A DNA stretch of 10,930 nucleotides, taken from assembly GCA_030039105.1 (NCBI GenBank), contig JASHQO010000414.1:1-10930 (forward strand), given 5' to 3'. Origin of the DNA: Xanthobacteraceae bacterium. Lineage in GTDB: Bacteria > Pseudomonadota > Alphaproteobacteria > Rhizobiales > Xanthobacteraceae. Below the pieces are notes generated by a model. The model ran no database searches and was not told where the DNA came from. It saw nothing but the letters and a program-made list of their open reading frames with translations. The position numbers and the translations under genes are program-made. Positions 1 through 6,512 of this stretch are shown here, piece after piece; the stretch's first letter is position 1, and each line of letters starts with the position of its first letter.

Positions 1-2811
1 GCTGACCGTGCCGCAGACCGGAAAACGGAATTGCCGCTGCGCCTCGAACCAGGCCGGATCGAAGGCGTAGCCCGAGCGCGCGAGATCGTCCAAAACTTCC
101 AGAAAATCTTCCCAGACGAAATGCTCGAGCATGAAGCGGTCGTGCAGCGCGGTGCCCCAGCGCACCGGCTTGCCGTCGAGCGGCGCGCGCCAGAACGAGG
201 CGATCAGCGCGCGAATGAGCAATTGCTGCGCCAGCGACATGCGCGCGTCCGGCGGCATTTCGAACGAGCGGAATTCGACGAGCCCGAGTCGGCCGGTCGG
301 GCCGTCGGGCGAGAACAATTTGTCGATGCAGATTTCGGTGCGATGGGTGTTGCCGGTGACGTCGACCAGAATGTTGCGGAACAGGCGGTCGACCAGCCAC
401 GGCGGCACCGGGTCGGCGCCGCCCGGCGGCGGCACTTTACCAACGGCGATTTCGAGCTCGTAGAGCAAATCCTGGCGCGCCTCGTCGATGCGCGGCGCCT
501 GGCTGGTCGGGCCGACGAACAAGCCGGAAAACAGATAGGACAGCGACGGCCGCCGCAGCGCGTAGAGCACCAGGCTTTTCAACAGATCGGGCCGGCGCAG
601 GAACGGGCTGTCGGCCGCGCTCAAGCCGCCGAGCACGACGTGATTGCCGCCGCCGGTGCCGGTGTGGCGGCCGTCGAGCATGAACTTGTCGGTGCCGAGT
701 CGCGAACTGTGGGCGTCGTCGTAAACCGCTTGCGTGATCGCAACGGCCTCGCGCCACGACGCCGCCGGCTGGACGTTGACCTCGATGACGCCGGGATCGG
801 GCGTGACCTTGAGCACATTGAGCCGCGGGTCGGGCGGCGGCGCGTAGCCTTCGACATGGACCGGCAGGCCGTGCGCGGCCGCGGTCGCTTCGATGGTAGC
901 GAGCAGTTCGAGATAATCGTTCAGCGTTTCGACCGGCGGCATGAACACGCATAAGCGGCCATCGCGTAGTTCGACCGACAAAGCCGTGCGCACCGGCACA
1001 CTGTCGGGTGACGCCGCCGCCGTCGCGCCCGGCGCCCGACGTTTGGCCGCCGCGTTCGGCGCATTCGCCGGCGCCGCCTTCGCTTTGACCGACCCTCGAG
1101 CCGGCGGCAGCGGCACGCGCTCGGCAAACGGATCGGCCGCAACGAGATGCGGATAATCGGCGGGAGCAAGATAAGGCAGCGATTGCAGCGGCAGGCGGAA
1201 GCCGAGCGGCGAATCTCCCGGCACCAGGAACAATTTGCCACGACGCGTGCGCCACTTTTCGCTCAACCATCCCGGTTGCGCCGGCGCCGGCCCGCGTTGC
1301 AGCGGCAACACGTAACCCGCCGGCCGGCCGAGATGAGAATCGAACAAGCTGAGGTCGAACAGATTCAGAATGCGCGCGCGCTCGACCGGGTCGTCGACCT
1401 GAGGATCGCTGGGATCGACGTTGCCGGGAACGAGACCTTGCTTGAGCATGCGGTCGGCCGGGTCCTCGTAGGCGGGCTGCACGTAGTCCGCCGCGATTCC
1501 GAGGCGCGCGGCAATTCCTTCGGCGAAGCGTTTTGCATCGTCGGGCGACCGCTCCTTGGCGTCGGCCTCGCGGGCGATCAGGCTTGCGTCCTGCCAGATC
1601 GGCACGCCGTCGCGGCGCCAGTACAGCGCGAAGGCCCAGCGCGGCAGCGGCTCGCCCGGATACCATTTGCCCTGGCCGTAATGCAGCAAGCCGCCCGGCG
1701 CGAAGCGGTCGCGCAGCCGCCTGACCAACTCATCGGCGCGCCCGCGCTTGCTGGCGCCGAGCGCATCGGTATTCCACTCCGGCGATTGATAGTCGTCGAT
1801 CGAAACGAAAGTCGGCTCGCCGCCCATGGTCAGCCGCACGTCGTTCGCCGCGAGGTCGGCATCGACTTTTTCGCCGAGCGCATCGAGCGCCTGCCAGGCC
1901 GCCTCGGAGAACGGCGCCGTCACGCGCGGCCGTTCGGCGAGGCGGCTGACGCTCATGTCATAAGAGAACGAAACCTCGCTCGGCTCGACCACGCCGGAGA
2001 TCGGCGCCGCCGAGCGATAGTGCGGCGTCGCTGCCAGCGGAATATGCCCTTCACCGCACAGCAGGCCCGAGGTCGCATCCAGACCGATCCAGCCGGCACC
2101 GGGCAGATACACTTCGGTCCAGGCGTGCAAATCGGTGAAATCGACGTCGGTGCCGGCGGGGCCGTCGAGCGCTTTGACGTCCGGCCGCAGTTGGACGAGA
2201 TAGCCGGAGACGAAGCGCGCCGGCAACCCGATGTGCCGCAGAATCTGCACCAGGAGCCACGCGGTGTCGCGGCACGAGCCGGCGCCGGACGCCAGCGTCT
2301 GTTCCGGCGTCTGCACGCCCGGCTCCAGCCGGATGAGATAACGGACCGCCTGCTGCAGGCGCCGATTGAGACGAACGAGAAAATCGACGGTGTTGTGCGG
2401 TTGGCGCGAAATCGATTGCACGAATTGTTTCAACCGCGGCCCGGCCGGCTCCGGCGCGACGAAGGCGGCAAGGTCCTCGCGCAGCTCCGGCGGAAATTTG
2501 AACGGCCAGATTTCCGCGTATGGCTCGATGAAAAAGTCGAACGGATTGATGACTTCGAGATCGGCGGTGAGGTCGACCGTGACGGTGAATTCCGCGGTCT
2601 TCTCGGGGAACACGAAACGCGCCAGCCAATTGCCGTGCGGATCCTGCTGCCAGTTCACGAAGTGCTGGGCCGGCGTCACGTTGAGCGAATAGCTCGGGAT
2701 ACGCGTGCGGCAATGCGGCGCCGGGCGCAAGCGCACGATTTGCGGGCCGAGGCCGATCGGCCCGGCGTAGCCGTAGCGAGTGGCGTGGTGGAGCCCGACA
2801 AGGATCGACAT
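1..2811 (-). CDS. Transglutaminase-like / DUF2126 family protein (C-terminus beyond the left edge)
   Basis: 937 codons are present without a stop, so the protein continues past position 1; family members are usually about 1,100 residues. It starts at ATG 2811 (MSILVGLHHATRYGY), the expected family N-terminus, although no clear ribosome binding site precedes it. Order: a bacterial transglutaminase N-terminal domain (about 1-150), a transglutaminase core with a visible Cys-His-Asp triad (Cys180 in GSCRDTAW, His229 in DLHAWTEVY, Asp245 in GLDATSG), then a DUF2126 region from about residue 325 (LTMGGEPTFVS, M329). Inside DUF2126 are PDPGVIEVNVQPA and a glycine-rich GRHTGTGGGNHVV (N723, H724). A low-complexity Ala/Pro/Lys stretch interrupts it at 574-607. 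There is no signal peptide, so it is probably cytoplasmic. Known of the family: such proteins often sit beside circularly permuted ATP-grasp and alpha-E genes and are suspected of peptide or amide-bond chemistry; the substrate is unknown. Family assignment is secure, function is not. Confidence 0.93.
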   Translation of the reverse strand, partial: MSILVGLHHATRYGYAGPIGLGPQIVRLRPAPHCRTRIPSYSLNVTPAQHFVNWQQDPHGNWLARFVFPEKTAEFTVTVDLTADLEVINPFDFFIEPYAEIWPFKFPPELREDLAAFVAPEPAGPRLKQFVQSISRQPHNTVDFLVRLNRRLQQAVRYLIRLEPGVQTPEQTLASGAGSCRDTAWLLVQILRHIGLPARFVSGYLVQLRPDVKALDGPAGTDVDFTDLHAWTEVYLPGAGWIGLDATSGLLCGEGHIPLAATPHYRSAAPISGVVEPSEVSFSYDMSVSRLAERPRVTAPFSEAAWQALDALGEKVDADLAANDVRLTMGGEPTFVSIDDYQSPEWNTDALGASKRGRADELVRRLRDRFAPGGLLHYGQGKWYPGEPLPRWAFALYWRRDGVPIWQDASLIAREADAKERSPDDAKRFAEGIAARLGIAADYVQPAYEDPADRMLKQGLVPGNVDPSDPQVDDPVERARILNLFDLSLFDSHLGRPAGYVLPLQRGPAPAQPGWLSEKWRTRRGKLFLVPGDSPLGFRLPLQSLPYLAPADYPHLVAADPFAERVPLPPARGSVKAKAAPANAPNAAAKRRAPGATAAASPDSVPVRTALSVELRDGRLCVFMPPVETLNDYLELLATIEATAAAHGLPVHVEGYAPPPDPRLNVLKVTPDPGVIEVNVQPAASWREAVAITQAVYDDAHSSRLGTDKFMLDGRHTGTGGGNHVVLGGLSAADSPFLRRPDLLKSLVLYALRRPSLSYLFSGLFVGPTSQAPRIDEARQDLLYELEIAVGKVPPPGGADPVPPWLVDRLFRNILVDVTGNTHRTEICIDKLFSPDGPTGRLGLVEFRSFEMPPDARMSLAQQLLIRALIASFWRAPLDGKPVRWGTALHDRFMLEHFVWEDFLEVLDDLARSGYAFDPAWFEAQRQFRFPVCGTVS

Positions 2812-2850
2812 GCTGTTACGCGTTACGCCCGGGTTGCCGAACTGTGTCCA

Positions 2851-2880
2851 AGAGTGCCTGAGAGTTGCCTGAGAGTGCCT
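2851..2880. repeat. Threefold short direct repeat AGAGT(T)GCCTG
   Basis: Three near-identical units follow each other: AGAGTGCCTG at 2851, AGAGTTGCCTG at 2861 and AGAGTGCCT at 2872, giving a period of 10-11 bases, about one helical turn. It lies 40-70 bases upstream of the minus-strand transglutaminase-like start. That position would suit an operator for a repeated-site regulator, but no regulator can be named, and it could simply be slippage-derived. Confidence 0.55.
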
Positions 2881-3050
2881 AAGGATTATGCAGTATCCAT
2901 GCAAGTTCCGGGCCGCCGTCAATAGATTGGCGCGGCACCGCGCGAGCCATGCGCGCCTCGCCCTTTGGCGGCGATCCGGCCGATGGTAATCTTGTCACAA
3001 CCGACGCCGACAAGGCGATGCCGGGCGCCATCGCGCGTGCCGCGACAACG

Positions 3051-3057
3051 GGGAGGA
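3051..3057 (+). promoter_or_regulatory. Ribosome binding site deciding the start of the ThDP enzyme gene
   Basis: GGGAGGA lies six bases before ATG 3064. It selects this start over the in-frame upstream ATG at 2965, which lacks such a site and would put 33 extra residues before the Tat signal. Confidence 0.8.
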
Positions 3058-3063
3058 TTCGTC

Positions 3064-4968
3064 ATGAAAGACTTGATCAAGCAGTACCTCGATCACGGGC
3101 TGTCGCGCCGGCAGCTCGTCTCCGGCCTCAGCGCGCTCGGCATGAGCACGGTGGCGGCAAAGGCCGTTGCGCAAAACTTGAGCCCGGTCGCCCAAGGCGC
3201 CGCGCCGCCGACGGCCGCAGCAGCGGCGCCCACGGCGATCCGCGAGGTCGAAGGCAATGGCGGCCGCTTGTTCGTCGAACAGCTCAAGTCCGCCGGGGTC
3301 GAATACATTTTCTTCAATCCCTCGACCGGCGACCATCCGATCTTCGACGCGCTGGTCGACGTTGCCGAGATCAAACTGATCAAGGGCATCCAGGAAGGCG
3401 CCGTGGTCGCCATGGCCGACGGCTATGCGCGGGCCTCGGGCCGCACCGGCGTCGTCGTCGTCGCCAATATCGGCCTGCCCAACGCGATGACGCAGATGGT
3501 GAACACCTGGAAGGACCAGATTCCCATGCTGGTCGCGGTGGCGTCGATCGACCAGAACGCGCTCGGCCGCGACCAGTGGCAGGAGACCGACCACCACGAA
3601 TTGATGACCGAGCCGATCACCAAGTGGTTCTGGCAGGTGCAGTCGACGGCGGCGATGGCCGAGACGACGCGACGCGCCCTGAAGTTTGCCGCGACGCCGC
3701 CGTGCGGCCCGGTGTTCCTGTCGCTGCCGACCAATACGCTCGAGGAGCACGCCAAGACGCAGGTCTGGGAGCGCAGCAAGTTCGACGTGCCGATGCGCAT
3801 CCGCCCCGACAAGGACGACGTCGAGAAGGCGGCGCGCATGCTGATCGAGGCGCAGAACCCGCTGATCAGCATCGGCGACGAGATCACCTGGTCGGGCGGC
3901 CAGAAGGAATTGATCGAGCTGGCCGAGCTCCTTGGCGCCCCGGTCGCCGGCGAGATGGGCAATCTCGGCTACTGGTCGAAGCCGTTCCCGACCCGCCATC
4001 CGTTGTTCATCGGCACGGTGCTGCGCACCATGCGCTATCCGGGCAAGCCGGACGTGCTGCTCAATCTCGGCAATCGCTGGGGCGAGTTCGCCGCGCTCGG
4101 CACCAAGCTGATTTCGATCCGGCTCGATCCGGCAAGCCTCGCCCGCGGCGCGCCGGTCGATCTCGGCATGGTCGCCGATCTGCGCCTCGCCATCGCCGAC
4201 CTCAACGCAGCGGTCCGCAGCATGGCCACCGCGTCAACGCTGAAACAGATCGCCGACCAGCGGGCCGCAAAAGTTCGCGCTTATTCCGCGCAAATGGCCG
4301 AGGCACGGCTTGCCATCGCGCGCGGGCTGTCGGATTCCTCGCCGGTCAGCATGGAGCGGCTCGGCATCGAGCTCGAAGCCAATCTCGACCGCGACGCCTG
4401 CTACGTCGCCGACGTCGATTCCGGCAAGACCATGGACCCGCTGATGGCGTTCGGCGGCGACGACAAGCAATATTTCGGCACCGGCCCGAACGTGCTGGGC
4501 TGGGGCATGGCGGCCGGCTTCGGCGTCAAGCTGGCGCGGCCCGACGCGCCGGTGGTGTCCGTGGTCGGCGACGGCAGCTTCCTGTTCTCGGGACCGCAGC
4601 CGTTGTGGAGCATGGCCCGCTACCGCGCGCCGGTGACCGTGATCGTGCTCAACAATCACAGCTACAACAACGAGCGCAACCGCATCTGGAACTCGGCCGG
4701 TCGGCAGTTCGAGACCGCCCGCGACATGACCTGCTACAACGGCGATCCCGACGTGGATTTCGCCAAAGCCGCGAGCGCTTTCGGCGTCGAGGGCGAGACG
4801 GTCAAGGAGCCGAGCGGATTGAAGGACGCCTTCGCCCGGGCCAAGAGCGCGACGGTCGAAGGCCGGCCGTACCTGCTCGACATTCACATCAAGCGCGAAG
4901 GGCTCGGCGCCGTGTCGGAATGGCATCCGCCCTATTCGGTCGCCGACTTGCGGACCCGGAAGGTGTAA
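3064..4968 (+). CDS. Tat-exported thiamine-diphosphate-dependent enzyme (acetolactate synthase / benzoylformate decarboxylase superfamily)
   Basis: 634 residues. The N-terminus has a twin-arginine type signal: S14-R15-R16-Q-L-V, a moderately hydrophobic stretch, and a likely cleavage site after AKAVA (residue 36), followed by an Ala/Pro-rich linker to about residue 57. The three ThDP domains follow: pyrimidine-binding (about 63-230) with the presumed catalytic Glu111 in KGIQEGAVVAMADGYAR; a central domain (about 250-390); and a diphosphate-binding domain with VVGDGSFLFSG (G502-D503-G504) and LNNHSYNN (N530, N531) as the Mg-ThDP site. Enzymes of this superfamily act on 2-oxo acids or acyloins; the specific substrate cannot be read here. 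The mature part has normal length (about 575 residues), so the extra 58 residues are the export signal and linker. Tat exports folded, cofactor-loaded proteins, which fits a ThDP enzyme. The gene ends two bases before a secreted dihaem cytochrome c gene, whose ribosome binding site lies inside this gene, suggesting a shared periplasmic redox role. Fold assignment is very secure; export is likely; chemistry is inferred. Confidence 0.93.
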   Translation: MKDLIKQYLDHGLSRRQLVSGLSALGMSTVAAKAVAQNLSPVAQGAAPPTAAAAAPTAIREVEGNGGRLFVEQLKSAGVEYIFFNPSTGDHPIFDALVDVAEIKLIKGIQEGAVVAMADGYARASGRTGVVVVANIGLPNAMTQMVNTWKDQIPMLVAVASIDQNALGRDQWQETDHHELMTEPITKWFWQVQSTAAMAETTRRALKFAATPPCGPVFLSLPTNTLEEHAKTQVWERSKFDVPMRIRPDKDDVEKAARMLIEAQNPLISIGDEITWSGGQKELIELAELLGAPVAGEMGNLGYWSKPFPTRHPLFIGTVLRTMRYPGKPDVLLNLGNRWGEFAALGTKLISIRLDPASLARGAPVDLGMVADLRLAIADLNAAVRSMATASTLKQIADQRAAKVRAYSAQMAEARLAIARGLSDSSPVSMERLGIELEANLDRDACYVADVDSGKTMDPLMAFGGDDKQYFGTGPNVLGWGMAAGFGVKLARPDAPVVSVVGDGSFLFSGPQPLWSMARYRAPVTVIVLNNHSYNNERNRIWNSAGRQFETARDMTCYNGDPDVDFAKAASAFGVEGETVKEPSGLKDAFARAKSATVEGRPYLLDIHIKREGLGAVSEWHPPYSVADLRTRKV

Positions 4969-4970
4969 GC

Positions 4971-5474
4971 ATGCGCGTTGCGTTGTCAGGTCTTGTCGCA
5001 TTCGCCGTCGCCGCTGCCACCCCGGCGCTGGCGCAAAACGCCAATCCGCTGCCGGCAGGCGACGGCCGCGACATCGTCGCGGTGGCGTGCTCGCAATGCC
5101 ACTATCTCGGCACCATCGCCAAAATCCGCGACGGCGCCGCCGGCTGGCGCATGTACGTCGACAACATGGTGCTGCGCGGCGCGCAACTGACGCCGGCGGA
5201 AATCGACAAGGTGGTGGACTATCTGTCGCTCAATCTCGGCCCCGGCGCCAACCTGCCGCCGGCGAAGCCGGTGACCTTGCCGGATGGCGCCGGCAAGAAT
5301 CTGGTCGAGACCCGCTGCGAGCTGTGCCACGACCTCGAGCGCGTCGCCACCATCGAGCGCGGCCGGGCGCAGTGGCCGGCGATCGTCGCCAACATGGTGG
5401 CCCGCGGCGCCACCGCGACGCCCGAGGAAGCGAAGACGATCAGCGATTATCTGGCGGCGAACTTCGGCAATTAG
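4971..5474 (+). CDS. Secreted cytochrome c with two haem-binding motifs
   Basis: 167 residues. It starts at ATG 4971, two bases after the ThDP enzyme stop, with GGAAGG at 4958-4963 as ribosome binding site. A Sec signal peptide (MRVALSGLVAFAVAA, then TPALA) is probably cut after Ala21. Two CXXCH haem c attachment motifs are visible: CSQCH at 40-44 and CELCH at 116-120. The mature protein is an internal duplication: each haem motif is followed by a Trp (W59, W135), an NMV.RGA motif (M66, M142 are candidate axial ligands), a TP.E and a DYL..N element. This pattern recalls the small haem domains of quinohaemoprotein amine dehydrogenase-type cytochromes. It should act in the periplasm as a two-haem electron carrier, most simply accepting electrons from the ThDP enzyme encoded just upstream and passing them to the respiratory chain. 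The stop codon TAG abuts a palindromic repeat. Confidence 0.93.
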   Translation: MRVALSGLVAFAVAAATPALAQNANPLPAGDGRDIVAVACSQCHYLGTIAKIRDGAAGWRMYVDNMVLRGAQLTPAEIDKVVDYLSLNLGPGANLPPAKPVTLPDGAGKNLVETRCELCHDLERVATIERGRAQWPAIVANMVARGATATPEEAKTISDYLAANFGN

Positions 5475-5611
5475 TAGCCCGGATGAGCGCAGCGATATCC
5501 GGGAACGATCTCGAAGCTTTGATGCCAAACCCCGATAGGTCTCAGTTTGCCGCCATAATCAAACTGAGACATTTCCCAAATCCCGGATGTCGCTGCGCTC
5601 ATCCGGGCTAC
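5474..5611. repeat. Inverted pair of REP-like palindromic arms with a central hairpin
   Basis: Left arm 5474-5504 begins GTAGCCCGGATGAGCGCAGC; right arm 5581-5611 is its near-exact reverse complement, ending ATCCGGGCTAC. Each arm is also a small palindrome, with CCCGGAT pairing to ATCCGGG. The pair fills the gap between the convergent cytochrome c and ModA-like genes, touching the stop of the first and lying two bases from the stop of the second. A second copy is at 8450-8518. I recall this repeat type as dispersed in Bradyrhizobium-like genomes; copy number could not be checked. It may serve as a bidirectional terminator or protect 3' mRNA ends. Confidence 0.85.
5539..5570. terminator. Perfect 11-bp stem-loop between the repeat arms
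   Basis: GTCTCAGTTTG (5539-5549) pairs perfectly with CAAACTGAGAC (5560-5570) across a 10-base loop. It is much less GC-rich than its surroundings and sits in the middle of the convergent gap. There is no long T-run after either side, so it is not a textbook intrinsic terminator; it may be part of the repeat element. Confidence 0.5.
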
Positions 5612-5613
5612 GA

Positions 5614-6417
5614 TCACTGCGACAGCGCCGGCGCGTCGAAGCCGGCCTTGGCCAGGATGCCTTGGCCGTCCGGCGACAGGATGAACATCGCGAACTTGTA
5701 GGCGTCGGGCGGCGCGGCATTGAGCACTGTGAGGCCGTAATCGGCGCCGACCGCAAGCTCCGGCGGCAGCGCGACCGCGTGGAGCGCCGGATTTTCCTGT
5801 AGCGCGGTCTTGGCCGCGGTACAGTAAGCGAGGAACAGGTCGGCTTTGCCTTCTGCCAAAAGCGCGCCGTAGGCGCTGCGGCCGTCCGCGGGCGGCGGCG
5901 GAGAGTTCGGCCCGCCGACGAGTTGCAGTGCCTTCTTGTCCAGTTGCGCAAAGGCGCCTGGCCGCACCGTGTCCGCCTTGCGAAACGCCTGCCAGGCATA
6001 GTCGCCGGCCGGGTCGGCTTTCGGCGTCGAGGTCGCAAGCTTCACGGCGGGATCGAGCATCCGGTCGAGCAGCGCCGCCGGCGCGACGTCGAGGCCCGGC
6101 CGTGCCATGGCGCACAGGCGGTTGCGGGCGAACAGCACGGTCGGTCCGCTCAAGTGTGCCGCGGTCAGCGCTTGCGGATGCTCCATGTTGGCGGAGGTGA
6201 ACAGGTCGGCTCTCGCGCCGCCGGCAATGTCGTTTTTCAGGACGCCCGACGGGCCGAACCGTGGCTCGACCTTGATGCCGGTCGCGGCGCCGAACGCCGC
6301 AATCGTCTCGAGCCAGGCAGCCTTCAGGCTGCCGGCCGAGTAGAGCTGCACCGATTGTGCCGCGGCGGCGTGGGTCATGAGAGCGAACGCGACGAGGCAG
6401 GCGATGAAGCGCGGCAT
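5614..6417 (-). CDS. ModA-like periplasmic substrate-binding protein
   Basis: 267 residues from ATG 6417 (MPRFIACLVAFALM), which has AGGA about nine bases upstream. An in-frame ATG at 6450 would add 11 residues before the signal peptide and lacks a binding site. A Sec signal peptide ends at about Ala20 (THAAAA, then QSVQL). The mature protein opens with LYSAGSL (28-31 region) and carries FGPSGVLKNDI around Ser57 and ADLFTSANMEHPQAL, the pattern of the molybdate-binding protein family, where the two serine-containing loops contact the oxyanion. No permease or ATPase gene adjoins it, so it is an orphan here, convergent with the cytochrome c gene and divergent from the Rieske oxygenase. It may bind molybdate or tungstate, or another small anion; some ModA relatives have changed ligand. 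Fold is secure; ligand is open. Confidence 0.88.
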   Translation of the reverse strand: MPRFIACLVAFALMTHAAAAQSVQLYSAGSLKAAWLETIAAFGAATGIKVEPRFGPSGVLKNDIAGGARADLFTSANMEHPQALTAAHLSGPTVLFARNRLCAMARPGLDVAPAALLDRMLDPAVKLATSTPKADPAGDYAWQAFRKADTVRPGAFAQLDKKALQLVGGPNSPPPPADGRSAYGALLAEGKADLFLAYCTAAKTALQENPALHAVALPPELAVGADYGLTVLNAAPPDAYKFAMFILSPDGQGILAKAGFDAPALSQ

Positions 6418-6512
6418 GGCAAATGTCCTGGCACCGCAAATCTCTCCCATAGATTGCGCCGGCGATGCAACGCGAATTGCCCGCCGCGGCTGGACTGCGT
6501 AAAATGCATGTC
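6418..6512. promoter_or_regulatory. Divergent promoter region between ModA-like and Rieske alpha genes
   Basis: These 95 bases must drive both genes. No clear -35/-10 pair is seen. Four alternating half-sites occur: GCAA 6436, TTGC 6454, GCAA 6467 and TTGC 6477. The middle two form an inverted repeat (TTGC, nine bases, GCAA) of a size that could suit a dimeric regulator such as a LysR or GntR type, but no regulator gene lies in the window. Confidence 0.35.

Larger units (their letters stand above)
2812..3063. other. Divergent intergenic region between the transglutaminase-like and ThDP enzyme genes
   Basis: These 252 bases separate two genes read outward and must hold both promoters. No convincing -35/-10 pair was found on either strand by eye, and no supported small gene. 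The region contains a threefold short direct repeat (2851-2880) nearer the minus-strand gene and a Shine-Dalgarno-like GGGAGGA at 3051-3057 serving the plus-strand gene. Open frames running through it are extensions of shadows of the neighbouring genes. Confidence 0.6.

Noticed and set aside
437..1666. A 409-codon minus-strand frame
   Set aside because: Same strand but different frame from the transglutaminase-like gene, and low-complexity Arg/Ala composition.
1147..2925. A 592-codon plus-strand open frame, and another at 31-954
   Set aside because: Both lie opposite the transglutaminase-like gene, whose sequence carries clear catalytic motifs. Their translations are Arg/Ala-rich without recognisable domains, as expected for antisense frames in GC-rich DNA.
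2995..3999. A 334-codon minus-strand frame opposite the ThDP gene, and a similar one at 4234-5001
   Set aside because: Shadows of a well-supported gene; no domain or start signal seen.
2949..5474. An 841-codon plus-strand frame that could suggest a fusion with the cytochrome c
   Set aside because: It runs in the wrong frame through the ThDP enzyme and only becomes real at 4971, where the signal peptide and haem motifs begin. The absence of stops reflects GC bias.
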